Shown piece by piece: positions 1 through 8,595 of a DNA stretch of 64,000 bases. Each line of letters opens with the position of its first letter. The stretch's first letter is position 1. The DNA lies in contig NZ_JAUOTN010000010.1 of assembly GCF_030546575.1 (NCBI RefSeq), positions 1 through 64,000 of the forward strand, in the 5' to 3' direction. The position numbers and the translations under genes were made by a program. The notes beneath the pieces are model-generated. The model did no database searches, had not been told where the DNA came from, and was given only the letters and a program-made list of their open reading frames with translations. The DNA comes from Pontibacter coccineus (lineage in GTDB: Bacteria; Bacteroidota; Bacteroidia; Cytophagales; Hymenobacteraceae).

Positions 1-311
1 CAAGAGGCATTCGCCGCTACTGTCACTGCCGCTGGCGCCGTGATCGTTGGATTAGTCTCGTCAACGACCGTCACGGTCTGAGTCGCGGTCGCGGTCAGAC
101 CAGCACCGTCAGTCACAGTCCAGATCACGTCTGTATCGCCCAGTGGGAAAGTGGCTGGGGCATTGTTGGTCACCGAAGCTACCGAGCAGTTGTCGCCTGC
201 CTCTGGTGTGCCGAGTTCCACGCCCGTGGCCTGGCAAGAGGCATTCGCCGCTACTGTCACTGCCGCTGGCGCCGTGATCGTTGGATTAGTCTCGTCAACG
301 ACCGTCACGGT
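1..311 (-). repeat. Direct DNA repeat inside HYR domains
   Basis: Bases 1-77 are identical to 235-311, an offset of 234 bp that equals 78 codons, one HYR unit. The identity stops abruptly at 311. Identity at DNA level, not only protein level, indicates recent duplication or gene conversion. More copies probably lie to the left of the window. Confidence 0.9.
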
Positions 312-1616
312 TATTGCATTTGATATAGAAGAAGAACATCCATTAGCAGTCACAATAACTGTATAAGAACCACTCTCACTTACTGTAAAGGATTGGGTTG
401 TTGCTCCATCAATTGCCACTCCACCTCTATACCATTGATTTCCACTTGAAGCAGAGGAGGCTAATACCACAGAACTACCCGGGCAGACGGTAGTGCTTGA
501 AGCAGCACTGATTGTTGGTCTATCTGGAGTTATTCTAGGGTTCGCTGTACCAGAACCAGCAGCGCTAGTACAGCCATTCACGGTTTTTGTCACTGAGTAT
601 GTGCCTACTCTTGACACTGTGATAGTTGAAGTGCTTTCCCCGGTACTCCACAGAAGGTTGCCTGCCGCGTCAGTAGAAAGCGTCGAGGTACCGTTGCAGT
701 TGTCTACTACCGTCACCACTGGAGCAGTTGGAGTTGTTCTAGGGGCCGCAGTTCCTGAACCTGCTGCACTTCGACAGCCACCAGTCACCGTAGTCGTTAC
801 AGTATATGTTCCAGCAGATGCAACCGTAATAGAAGCGGTAGTTTCGCCGGTACTCCACAAAAGTGAACCTGAAGCTGTTGTCGATAATGTTGAAGTACCA
901 TTGCAATTATTAACAACAGTTACTACTGGTGTAGCAGGTGTTGTACAAACTGGGGCATACGCTGCAGTTAAGGTTGTAACACTATTACCGTTATTGTTAC
1001 TAGCAAAAGTTCGATTTGGAGCAGAATAAGTAACTCCATCAATAATTATATCATTAAATGTAACTGTGATAGTCTCTCCTTGATTCACAGCAATATTAGG
1101 AGTGCCAGAAGGTCCTGGGTAAACAAAAGGTTTTGTTCCAGTTCTGGTAGATGCCCCTCCAGTAATTGTATAGGATGCAACGATATTGTATGTTCCAGTC
1201 CCACTTAATCCTGAAGCAGTAAAATTAACATTGGCATCATAGAAGACTGTAGTGGCTTTAGCTCCGCTTTGTTTACCTTCCACAACTACTGTAAACATTA
1301 CTCCCAGATGTCTATCCTCAATTGGATACCTAATTGTCCATGTACCATCCGGATTAACCTTTGTATCATGATAACCATGATGATGATCATGCGAGGGAGT
1401 TTCTTCCAAGTGAATGTCTACTAGGCTGTCTTGGGTCCAACCGTAGCCTGTTATAATAGCGACTTCGCCAGGAACGTAATCATCCTTGTCGGACATCACC
1501 GTTGGCGCATAATTATCGAAGGCGTTCACGCCAAAGAAGGAAAGCGAAGCTAATAACGTGACTACATACAGCAGTCGCCACTTCGCAATGTGTGTTAGTA
1601 AAAGTTTACCATTCAT
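1..1616 (-). CDS. Secreted Ig-like/HYR-repeat surface protein (partial, C-terminus off the left edge)
   Basis: I translated this frame by hand on the minus strand. It is open from an ATG at 1616 to the window edge (538 codons, no stop). The product starts with a basic N-terminus and one hydrophobic stretch (YVVTLLASLSFFGVNA), a probable signal peptide. An Ig-like domain follows (SDKDDYVPGE, about residues 42-130) with a His-rich loop (HDHHHGYH). Next come a linker, two similar repeats of about 70-75 residues (PVVTVV.NCNGTSTLS ... LLWSTGE), a further Ig-like unit, and two HYR-type repeats (DETNPTITAPAAVTV). Such proteins in Bacteroidota are usually very large, exported and often carry a T9SS sorting domain, but that end is outside the window. 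The HYR part is GC-rich and repeats exactly at DNA level, while the part at 311-1616 is AT-richer. The exact role (adhesin or matrix protein) is inferred. Confidence 0.8.
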   Translation of the reverse strand, partial: MNGKLLLTHIAKWRLLYVVTLLASLSFFGVNAFDNYAPTVMSDKDDYVPGEVAIITGYGWTQDSLVDIHLEETPSHDHHHGYHDTKVNPDGTWTIRYPIEDRHLGVMFTVVVEGKQSGAKATTVFYDANVNFTASGLSGTGTYNIVASYTITGGASTRTGTKPFVYPGPSGTPNIAVNQGETITVTFNDIIIDGVTYSAPNRTFASNNNGNSVTTLTAAYAPVCTTPATPVVTVVNNCNGTSTLSTTASGSLLWSTGETTASITVASAGTYTVTTTVTGGCRSAAGSGTAAPRTTPTAPVVTVVDNCNGTSTLSTDAAGNLLWSTGESTSTITVSRVGTYSVTKTVNGCTSAAGSGTANPRITPDRPTISAASSTTVCPGSSVVLASSASSGNQWYRGGVAIDGATTQSFTVSESGSYTVIVTANGCSSSISNAITVTVVDETNPTITAPAAVTVAANASCQATGVELGTPEAGDNCSVASVTNNAPATFPLGDTDVIWTVTDGAGLTATATQTVTVVDETNPTITAPAAVTVAANAS

Positions 1617-1752
1617 AAAGCAGTAGTAAAGGGTTATAAATAAAGGGTTTACATTTTTAACTCGCTCCTGACGTCATTCTGGAGCGCAACAGTAGAATAA
1701 AAAGGTCTTGCGTATTCCTGGCTCAAATCAAAAAAGAGCAAGTCATGTCCGG

Positions 1753-1770
1753 CTACCTGCAGGCAGGTAG
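1753..1770. repeat. Perfect short inverted repeat in the 5' leader
   Basis: CTACCTGC (1753-1760) and GCAGGTAG (1763-1770) form a perfect 8-bp stem with a 2-base centre. It lies in the region transcribed ahead of the surface-protein gene if the promoter near 1839 is used. It could be a dispersed genomic repeat or a regulatory hairpin. Confidence 0.6.
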
Positions 1771-1838
1771 GAAATGAGATGCTCTTGGTAGGAGATATCA
1801 ATCAAATGAATAATATTTAAATTTATAGTATCATTATA

Positions 1839-1870
1839 CAAATTTAAGCACAAATGGTTATACTATTCAA
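1839..1870 (-). promoter_or_regulatory. Bacteroidota-type promoter for the surface-protein gene
   Basis: On the minus strand TAAATTTG (1846-1839) fits the TAnnTTTG -7 consensus, with TTG (1870-1868) 21 bases upstream. It would give a leader of roughly 220 nt ahead of the ATG at 1616. Confidence 0.55.
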
Positions 1871-2036
1871 ACATTTATTTAAGTTATTTTTATTAAATAC
1901 AAAATCAAAACTACTGTTCACCCCATGTTAGCAACCTTTTCATCCAATAATATGCCCAAACTCCCTGTTTATGCCATGTTATTATGATGGCGACCTTTAA
2001 AACCAGTGCAATTTTTAGCTAAGTTTGTATCAAAAA

Positions 2037-2063
2037 TTTGATATATATTTTTTTGTAGCTTTG
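2037..2063 (+). promoter_or_regulatory. Promoter for the DUF2911 gene
   Basis: TAGCTTTG at 2056-2063 matches TAnnTTTG exactly. A TTTG at 2037-2040 lies 15 bases upstream, a little closer than usual. The element is about 60 bases ahead of the ATG at 2122. Confidence 0.5.
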
Positions 2064-2121
2064 GCATAGTTTTTTCGGTAACAGCCTATACTATCAAAGA
2101 CACGTCACACGTATATAGATC

Positions 2122-2988
2122 ATGAAGAAGTATCTGCTCAGTTTTTTGGCCCTTGTTTTATGCTTCGCACTAAGTGAGCAAGCCGCCGCCCAGATCAAAT
2201 TGCCGCAGGCCAGCCCTGCCGCTATGGTAAAACAAACCATCGGACTGACTGAGATAACGGTGCGCTACCATGCACCGGGTGTTAAAGGGCGACAGATCTT
2301 CGGATCGCTTGTGCCTTATGGTAAAATCTGGCGAGCTGGTGCCAACGAGGCTACGCTGATCACCTTCGAAGACGATCTATTCCTGAACCACGAACGTGTT
2401 CCGGCAGGTACTTACTCTTTCTTTATTCTGCCAGAAAACGAGACGGAATGGAATATTGTGCTGAACAAAGACACGACGCTTTGGGGTCTGGAAGGTTACA
2501 GTGAACTAAATGACGTGGCATACCTGCGGGTAACACCAACTAAAATTCCTTTCCAGGAAACATTGCAATTTGCCTTCAGCGACATCAGCACCAACACGGG
2601 TACGTTGAATCTGACCTGGGAGAATTCAAAAGTGTCAATCAGTATTGAAACAGAAATCGAGAAGAAGGCGCTGGCAAACATCAACAAGGCTTTGAAAGCA
2701 GCAGCTCCAGATGACTGGTATACCTGGGCACAGGCTGCCGATTACCTGACCTCACGCAAAGACCAGCATGAGAAGGCCTTGGAATACATCAACAAGTCCA
2801 TCTCCATAAAAGAGAATTTCTTTAACAATTGGGTGAAAGCCAGGCTGTATGCCTTGAACAGAGAATACCAGGTAGCGGCTAACTTAAGTGCGAAGGCCAT
2901 GCAATTGGGACCGAAAGAGCCGGAAAGCTATCAGACGTATGCACGGGAAATCGAGTCGGCGTACAATGAATGGAAAAAGCGCAGGTAA
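2122..2988 (+). CDS. DUF2911 domain protein with C-terminal TPR-like region
   Basis: The 288-residue product begins with a clear signal peptide (MKKYLLSFLALVLCFALSEQ, cleavage near AAAQ). Residues about 25-165 match the DUF2911 family as I know it: a PQASPAA start, the VRYHAPGVKGR segment, a WRAGANEAT motif and a PAGTYSFFILP strand. Residues about 180-285 hold two or three TPR-like helices (KALEYINKSISI). DUF2911 proteins are common periplasmic or secreted proteins of Bacteroidota and their biochemical role is unknown. The gene stands alone, with its own promoter and a shared bidirectional terminator with the convergent receptor gene. Confidence 0.85.
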   Translation: MKKYLLSFLALVLCFALSEQAAAQIKLPQASPAAMVKQTIGLTEITVRYHAPGVKGRQIFGSLVPYGKIWRAGANEATLITFEDDLFLNHERVPAGTYSFFILPENETEWNIVLNKDTTLWGLEGYSELNDVAYLRVTPTKIPFQETLQFAFSDISTNTGTLNLTWENSKVSISIETEIEKKALANINKALKAAAPDDWYTWAQAADYLTSRKDQHEKALEYINKSISIKENFFNNWVKARLYALNREYQVAANLSAKAMQLGPKEPESYQTYAREIESAYNEWKKRR

Positions 2989-3008
2989 CACAGGTATAGC
3001 AAAAAAGA

Positions 3009-3045
3009 GCGGGGCTCCGGTAACAAACGGAGCCCCGCTTTATTT
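3009..3045. terminator. Bidirectional intrinsic terminator
   Basis: GCGGGGCTCCG (3009-3019) pairs with CGGAGCCCCGC (3028-3038). Downstream there is a T-rich tail on the plus strand, and an A-run at 3001-3006 serves the minus strand. It sits between the convergent DUF2911 and TonB-receptor genes. Confidence 0.85.
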
Positions 3046-3049
3046 TTGC

Positions 3050-5479
3050 TTAAAAGCGGGCAATGAAACGAAGATTGAGACGACGGCCTGTCAGGAAATT
3101 AGGTATAGCGTAAGTCAGGTTATTCACGTCCGTGACGTAGCTGTAGGAAATGCGGTTCTGCGCGTCGATGATGTTGAGTACTTCCAGGCCAATCCAAAGG
3201 CTCTCCAACGATACTTTCTTTCGCTCCGTCAGGTCATCGCCCAAGGCAATGAGCTTCGAAAAACCAATGTCCACGCGCTTATAGGACTTTCCTGAAAAGG
3301 CATTGCGGAAATCCGGACGGTTAGGCGGGCCGAAGGGCAGCCCACTACCATACACTGCGTTCAGGTACATCCGCACAGTTGGGGTATCGGGCAGGTGGTC
3401 TTGAAAAAACACGCCAATGTTTACCAGTTGGTCTGTCGGACGGCGCAAATAACCCCGATCCTGACTTCCTATTATCTCACCCGAACTGTTATAGACCAGA
3501 CTGGAGTCGCCCTGCACGTTCTCGCGCGTCTGCATCAGACCCAAGCTCAACCAGGACTCCGCTCCAGGTATAAACTCCCCGTTCACCCGCACATCTATAC
3601 CTGCTGCGTAGGCCTTGGCGTTGTTCTGTCCATAATAGCGCAGTCGTACATTATCCAGATCATAAGGTACCACATTGGTCATGTGTTTGTAATAGGCCTC
3701 GGTCGTCAGCTTAAAGTCGCGGTCCCAGGCTTTGAACAGGTAGTCGCTGCCCACGACAGCATGCAGGGAGCGCTGGGCTTTCAGATCGGGGTTTAGCTCA
3801 CCCTGGAAGTTGCGCAATTCCCGGTAAAAGGGCGGTTGGTAGTAAAGACCGACAGCTGCTTTAAAAGAAAGGTCGGGATTATGGCGGGTGATAAAGGAAT
3901 ACTGCACCCGTGGCGTGATCGTCAGCTCGTTGTTATAGCTCCAGTAGCTGGCCCGGAGACCATACGTGATCGTTTTGAGCGAATCCAACTCGTAGGTATG
4001 CTGCACATAGCCGTTGTAACGCTGTGTGTGTAGGCTTACTTCAGAATCAAGCTGGTAAGCCATGGTCACATAATCGGAGGAATCCACAAAACCATATTCA
4101 GCCAGTTGGTCGTTGATGCGCTCCAGACTGGCCTTGGCTCCGGCCAGCACGGTGCTGCGGGAACTCAGCCGCCAGGTAGTACGGCTCTCAGCTGCCAGTA
4201 CCATCGCCATCAGAGCATTGCGGGCATGATCAAACTGACTGCCAATGCCCCGATCACGCAGGCATTCGCCCTTATCGTTGCGACCGAGCGTGTTTACGTC
4301 GCACAACCGGTACAAGGCCTCTATATCCCGAAACTCCCGCTCCAGTGAGTGGACACCCGACACAATGAATTCTGTCAGTAAATTGTCTGATACCTGATGG
4401 CTTAGGTTAGCTCCTGCCTGGTAGGTATCGTATTCCATGTTTTCTTGTCCATCGTATTCAACTAGCAGCCGGAGAGGCGCCTGTCGGGTACCGAAGGTCG
4501 TTGTTCGGGTCTGTGGCTTTACCCGGTAATTGTTACGGGCATAGCTCCCCAACAGTCCCAGTGTCGTGCGCTCCGGCTCTTTGCCCAGATCAAAGCTCAG
4601 GTATACCTGTCCGTCAGTAAAAGTAGGTCGGTACTCCCCGTCTACCTGCAGCCCCTGCAACATGTACCTGCTATTCTTGTGGCGCAGGCCCATCAGGTAT
4701 GAGATGCGCTTGTTCTTGGACGCCTCCTCCAGGTGGATGGCACCACCGGTAAGACTGCCGGTCACAGAGCCGGCAAAGTCCGTCGGGCGTTTGTATTGGA
4801 TGTTGAGCACCGAAGACAATTTATCGCCATACTTGGGCTGCCAGCCCCCGGAGGAGAACTCGACATTGGCGACCAGATCAGGGTTGACAAAGCTCAGACC
4901 CTCTTGTTGCGCAGCAGAGATCAGAAAGGGGCGGTAAATTTCGATGCCGTTGACGTAAACCAGGTTTTCGTCGTAGTTGCCACCTCGCACAGAGTAGGTC
5001 GAGGACAGTTCGTTGTTGCTGGTAACGCCAGGCAGCGTAGCCAGAATCATGTTAAAGTCGCCGAAAGCGGACGGCAGGTTTTTGGTGAGTGTCGGATCCA
5101 GGCGGGTGACGCTGACTTGCTCGCGGGTGTCGTCCTCGCGTTTGCCGCGCACATCCACCTGTCGCAATTGCTGCGGATCGGCTTCTAATATAAAGTCGAG
5201 CACCAGCTCCTGCCCTGTCTCGAGGCGCACAGCCCGCTCCTGCTGCTTGTAACCGAGGTAGCGCACGACTAGCACCAAGTCTTCAGCAACTGGTACCTTC
5301 AGGCTATACCTGCCTTGGGAATCGGTTTGAACGCCAAGGGTACGGCCCTGCACCCCTACCGTCGCCATTTCGAGTGGCTGGCGATTTTGGTCCAGAACCG
5401 TACCCTTTATCATTCCCTGCTGTGCAAAGACACCTGCTGGCAGCAGCATCAAGAGCCATACCGCAAGATATCGGTGCAT
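3050..5479 (-). CDS. TonB-dependent receptor with carboxypeptidase-regulatory-like domain
   Basis: An 809-residue outer-membrane receptor. It has a signal peptide (LAVWLLMLLPAGVFAQ), then a CarboxypepD_reg-like domain (GTVLDQNRQPLEMATVGVQG, about 22-100). A plug region follows at about 115-230 (RLDPTLTKNLPSAFGDFN, SVRGGNYDENLVYVNGIEI), then a long beta-barrel ending in an aromatic residue (RFIARF). Such receptors use TonB/ExbBD energy to import large or scarce ligands. Nothing in the sequence tells the substrate, and no SusD partner is adjacent, which argues against a polysaccharide-utilisation locus. It ends in the shared terminator and lies 21 bases downstream of rpe, with which it may be co-transcribed. 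Confidence 0.88.
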   Translation of the reverse strand: MHRYLAVWLLMLLPAGVFAQQGMIKGTVLDQNRQPLEMATVGVQGRTLGVQTDSQGRYSLKVPVAEDLVLVVRYLGYKQQERAVRLETGQELVLDFILEADPQQLRQVDVRGKREDDTREQVSVTRLDPTLTKNLPSAFGDFNMILATLPGVTSNNELSSTYSVRGGNYDENLVYVNGIEIYRPFLISAAQQEGLSFVNPDLVANVEFSSGGWQPKYGDKLSSVLNIQYKRPTDFAGSVTGSLTGGAIHLEEASKNKRISYLMGLRHKNSRYMLQGLQVDGEYRPTFTDGQVYLSFDLGKEPERTTLGLLGSYARNNYRVKPQTRTTTFGTRQAPLRLLVEYDGQENMEYDTYQAGANLSHQVSDNLLTEFIVSGVHSLEREFRDIEALYRLCDVNTLGRNDKGECLRDRGIGSQFDHARNALMAMVLAAESRTTWRLSSRSTVLAGAKASLERINDQLAEYGFVDSSDYVTMAYQLDSEVSLHTQRYNGYVQHTYELDSLKTITYGLRASYWSYNNELTITPRVQYSFITRHNPDLSFKAAVGLYYQPPFYRELRNFQGELNPDLKAQRSLHAVVGSDYLFKAWDRDFKLTTEAYYKHMTNVVPYDLDNVRLRYYGQNNAKAYAAGIDVRVNGEFIPGAESWLSLGLMQTRENVQGDSSLVYNSSGEIIGSQDRGYLRRPTDQLVNIGVFFQDHLPDTPTVRMYLNAVYGSGLPFGPPNRPDFRNAFSGKSYKRVDIGFSKLIALGDDLTERKKVSLESLWIGLEVLNIIDAQNRISYSYVTDVNNLTYAIPNFLTGRRLNLRFIARF

Positions 5480-5500
5480 AGAGGATGTTTAGGTTTGAAA

Positions 5501-6154
5501 TTAAGCCTGGTTTTTCAGATTGGCGATGGTCTGCAACGGATCTGCTGAGTTAAACACGAAGCTACCTGCCACCAAGGCATCGGCACCCTTTTCAAGCATC
5601 AAAGGAGCGTTATGCTGGTTCACACCGCCGTCAATCTCAATCAGCGCTTTGGAATTGCGAGCGATGATCAGGTTTTTCAGAGCTTCGATCTTTCGGTAGG
5701 TATTTTCAATGAATTTCTGACCGCCAAAGCCCGGGTTTACCGACATCAAACATACCAGATCCACGTCCGCGATCACATCGTCGAGGAGTTGTACGGAAGT
5801 ATGGGGGTTGAGGGCTATACCTGCCTTGGCTCCCGTTGCTTTTATCTGCTGAATGGTGCGGTGCAGGTGATTGCAGGCTTCCAAGTGCACCGATATGATC
5901 TCCGCGCCTGCCTCTCTGAACTGCTCAATGTAAAGCTCCGGCTCCACGATCATCAGGTGCACATCCAGCGGCTTTTTAGCATGGCGCTGGATGGCCTGCA
6001 GCACAGGAAAACCGAAAGAGATGTTCGGCACAAAACGGCCGTCCATGATGTCGATGTGCAGCCAGTCAGCCTGGCTTTGGTTCAGCATTTCTACTTCAGA
6101 TTGCAAATTGGCAAAATCGGAAGCGAGTACAGAAGGAGCGATAATTGGTTTCAT
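5501..6154 (-). CDS. rpe: Ribulose-phosphate 3-epimerase
   Basis: A 217-residue TIM-barrel enzyme that interconverts ribulose 5-phosphate and xylulose 5-phosphate in the pentose phosphate pathway. Visible signatures are the N-terminal IAPSVLASDFANL, the metal-site strand WLHIDIMDGRFVPNI, LDVHLMI, the SVNPGFGGQKF loop, and IEIDGGVN near the C-terminus. The length is normal for the family and the start is fixed by the conserved N-terminus. A near-perfect promoter -7 element lies only 4 bases upstream of the ATG, so the mRNA may be leaderless. The TonB receptor follows 21 bases downstream. Confidence 0.96.
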   Translation of the reverse strand: MKPIIAPSVLASDFANLQSEVEMLNQSQADWLHIDIMDGRFVPNISFGFPVLQAIQRHAKKPLDVHLMIVEPELYIEQFREAGAEIISVHLEACNHLHRTIQQIKATGAKAGIALNPHTSVQLLDDVIADVDLVCLMSVNPGFGGQKFIENTYRKIEALKNLIIARNSKALIEIDGGVNQHNAPLMLEKGADALVAGSFVFNSADPLQTIANLKNQA

Positions 6155-6158
6155 GAAA

Positions 6159-6166
6159 CAAATATA
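6159..6166 (-). promoter_or_regulatory. rpe promoter -7 element immediately before the start codon
   Basis: On the minus strand TATATTTG (6166-6159) matches TAnnTTTG exactly and is followed by four bases and then the rpe ATG. I see no TTG at the usual distance upstream. Confidence 0.5.
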
Positions 6167-6211
6167 GAAATTAAGATAGAATCCATCGTGTGAAAAAAAA
6201 ACCCACGGGTA

Positions 6212-7852
6212 TTAGAGTCTGACAAAGCGCAGGGTAGCGTTTCTGCTATTGGAACTCACCTGGCAGAGGTAGATGCCTTTTTTGAGAAGGGAAGGTCTGA
6301 TATTGAGCGTTTGTACCGCTTGATTTGCTGGCAGTAGCTGGGAGTGGACCAACTTACCGGCCGTATCATAGAGTCGGGCTATTGCATGCTCCTGCTGCCA
6401 GTTCTCGTCCATATGCAATACAATTGGCTCTTCCGACACGGGATTAGTAATGCTGACACCAATCGCCTGTTCGTCGGCCAGACCGGTAACGAGCCGGGTA
6501 TAAGTAGGTATGCCGTACCCAATGGTGTTGTTGGGGTTGTTGTAGTTGCTCCCCAGTTGACGCATCAGTTCCAGCAATTCCATGTTAGTGAGCTTTGGGC
6601 GGGCCTGCCAGATGCAGGCGACCATCCCCGCCATGATTGGTCCTGAGAAAGAGGTGCCACTGGAACGACCTAAGTTGCCTGAAGAAGACAGCACGTATAC
6701 CTGCTGCCCCATCGCCACTACATCCGGTTTTAGTCTTTGATCGGCCGTGGGACCCACTGAACTGAAGATCGCCTGTACGCCAAGCGAGTCCACGGCGCCC
6801 ACGGTGAGCACAGAGTCGGCATCGGCGGGTGCGGAAATATAGCGCCAGGCTTTATTGCCCTCGTTGCCGGCGCTCGTCACGACCAGCATACCGGTAGCGG
6901 CAGCCAGATCGGCTGCGCGGGTAATGATGGTGGTGTTGCCGTTGAGCTCGCTGTAGGTATAGCTGTAAGAAGGCGCATCGAACGAGGTATAGCCGAGTGA
7001 AGAATTGATCACATCTACCCCGGCACTATCGGCAAACTCAGCAGCCAGTAGCCAGTTCACCTCCTCAATATTATGCTCAGTGGTCGCATCTTCTGTTCGG
7101 AACAGGTAATAGTCGGCTTTGGGGGCTGTTCCCACGATGCGGCCTGGCTCATAAGCAGCCATCGTGGATAGCACCGATGTGCCATGCTGACTGTGCCCGT
7201 AAACGTCTTTCTTCTTGCCTACAAAGTCATAAGTACCCTTTAACTGACCATTCTGGAAAAGGTGTGAGAAAGCATTGATGCTGTTCACGCCCGGAAAACC
7301 GGCGTCGAACACGGCAATGGTAATACCTTCACCCTGGTAGCCAGCCGCATGCAACTCAGGTATACCCAGCATGTTGGACTGGTGGAATGAGGGACCAAAA
7401 TAAGAAGCGTCGAAAGAAGCGCTGGCAAGCTTTAAACTGTCGTTGGATTGCGTGCCTTTCTTGCCGGAAGTTGCTGTAGGCAAGCGGTTGAGTTGTTGGG
7501 CTCCTTTTACGTAAGCAAGCGTCTGCAACTCGGCCAATTTTTCAGGAGAGCATTGCACGATAGCTGCATTGAACCAACGGGAGGTATAGAGCACCTTCGC
7601 GCCCGATGCCTTCAGCCCGCTCACATAACTTGGGTTAACAGGCAGGTCACGAACGGAAAGCGCTATACCCTGCTTGCTCCGGCGTTCGATCGCCTTGGCT
7701 GAAAGGTATAGCGCTGGTTGTGCTACCGTAAAAGGAGAATTATTCTTATCAGTGAAGTAGATCAGATGCTTCTGCTCTGTGCCGCCAGGCCCCTGCGCCT
7801 TTGCAGAAAGGGCTAGTAGCAGGAGGCAGACGAACATGGTCAGAGATCGCAT
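6212..7852 (-). CDS. Secreted S8 (subtilisin-like) serine peptidase with T9SS sorting domain
   Basis: A 546-residue subtilase. A signal peptide (MFVCLLLLALSAKAQ) precedes a prodomain-like region. The catalytic triad is intact: Asp183 in VFDAG, His223 in SQHGTSV, Ser401 in GTSFSGP, with the oxyanion Asn330 in TSAGN. The last 75 residues or so (ITNPVSEEP ... LLKKGIYLCQV ... RFVRL) look like a type A T9SS sorting domain, so the enzyme is probably exported through the Por/Spr machinery and surface-anchored or released. It is the last gene of a probable mnmA-lipoprotein-peptidase transcription unit, 8 bases after the lipoprotein gene. The substrate cannot be deduced. Confidence 0.92.
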   Translation of the reverse strand: MRSLTMFVCLLLLALSAKAQGPGGTEQKHLIYFTDKNNSPFTVAQPALYLSAKAIERRSKQGIALSVRDLPVNPSYVSGLKASGAKVLYTSRWFNAAIVQCSPEKLAELQTLAYVKGAQQLNRLPTATSGKKGTQSNDSLKLASASFDASYFGPSFHQSNMLGIPELHAAGYQGEGITIAVFDAGFPGVNSINAFSHLFQNGQLKGTYDFVGKKKDVYGHSQHGTSVLSTMAAYEPGRIVGTAPKADYYLFRTEDATTEHNIEEVNWLLAAEFADSAGVDVINSSLGYTSFDAPSYSYTYSELNGNTTIITRAADLAAATGMLVVTSAGNEGNKAWRYISAPADADSVLTVGAVDSLGVQAIFSSVGPTADQRLKPDVVAMGQQVYVLSSSGNLGRSSGTSFSGPIMAGMVACIWQARPKLTNMELLELMRQLGSNYNNPNNTIGYGIPTYTRLVTGLADEQAIGVSITNPVSEEPIVLHMDENWQQEHAIARLYDTAGKLVHSQLLPANQAVQTLNIRPSLLKKGIYLCQVSSNSRNATLRFVRL

Positions 7853-7860
7853 AATTAGTC

Positions 7861-8595
7861 TTATAGTTTACCGTGCTCGATTAAGATTTCTTCCCGTTCG
7901 TGGCCGCTATCGATTTTAAATCCATCAACACAGCCTGCACCACCCTGGCAATCTTTGTAATTCAATCGGTCGGAAACGCGATGCACCAGGCCTATACCTT
8001 CTGCATAAACTTCAAAACGGTCATCGTGTACAGTACCAAGGGATCTGAAATTTTGTAATACGGTGGCTGTAACCGGATAATTTTGATCATTCAGTACGTA
8101 GTTTTCACCTACGGACTGGAAAGTATAAACCTCCTTGTTGTTTCGAATCTTGTTAACTGAGCCCTCCGCCACTTGCCACGTATTATACAAATCGCCGACA
8201 AACTCCATCCCGTTTTTTACAGGAAAAACAAGCTTCACGTATTTCGTGTTGTTTTTGGTTAACATGACCATGGTCGTGCTCTTGGCCACTGTCATCACCG
8301 AATCATCCAGCCATGAAGCAGTTGCTGTCGGTCGTTTAGATCGAATAATCTTGTAAACAAGCTGACCAGTCTGGTCGATAAAGCTTGTATCTACCCGCTC
8401 ACGCAACTGGTAATTGAGCTTGGAAGGTTCATCACCGAAATATATCGTTTCTTCCACGTTATATACCCGGTACTGCCCTATCTCCAACGGATAATAATCG
8501 TAGCCCATCGCGACCGGGTCGGGGTCCTTGTATTTACTTTCGCAGCCAGCCACAAAAGCGGACAGCACAACCAGAAGCAAAAGGGCTCTTCTCAT
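7861..8595 (-). CDS. Hypothetical lipoprotein
   Basis: The 244-residue product has a lipoprotein signal peptide ending in a lipobox (LSAFVAGC, Cys about residue 18), so it is probably anchored in the outer membrane. The rest is beta-rich without a family I recognise (YYPLEIGQYRVYNVEETIYFG, RVDTSFIDQTGQLVYKI). Its ATG overlaps the TAA of mnmA by one base (TAATG), indicating translational coupling. The T9SS subtilase follows after 8 bases. Functional linkage to mnmA is not obvious. A role with the peptidase is possible but only inferred from adjacency. Confidence 0.75.
   Translation of the reverse strand: MRRALLLLVVLSAFVAGCESKYKDPDPVAMGYDYYPLEIGQYRVYNVEETIYFGDEPSKLNYQLRERVDTSFIDQTGQLVYKIIRSKRPTATASWLDDSVMTVAKSTTMVMLTKNNTKYVKLVFPVKNGMEFVGDLYNTWQVAEGSVNKIRNNKEVYTFQSVGENYVLNDQNYPVTATVLQNFRSLGTVHDDRFEVYAEGIGLVHRVSDRLNYKDCQGGAGCVDGFKIDSGHEREEILIEHGKL

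Larger units (their letters stand above)
1617..2121. other. Divergent intergenic region, no gene seen
   Basis: These 505 bases separate the leftward surface-protein gene from the rightward DUF2911 gene. They hold a promoter for each direction, listed separately, and an 8-bp-arm inverted repeat in the presumed 5' leader of the surface-protein mRNA. The part from 1800 to 2060 is very AT-rich. I see no open frame of credible length or composition. Confidence 0.7.

Noticed and set aside
151-1029. Two plus-strand open frames (71 and 178 residues) across the surface-protein gene
   Set aside because: They are antisense to a continuous minus-strand frame with a signal peptide and Ig/HYR repeats. Their residues are Val/Thr/Pro-biased shadows without any family pattern.
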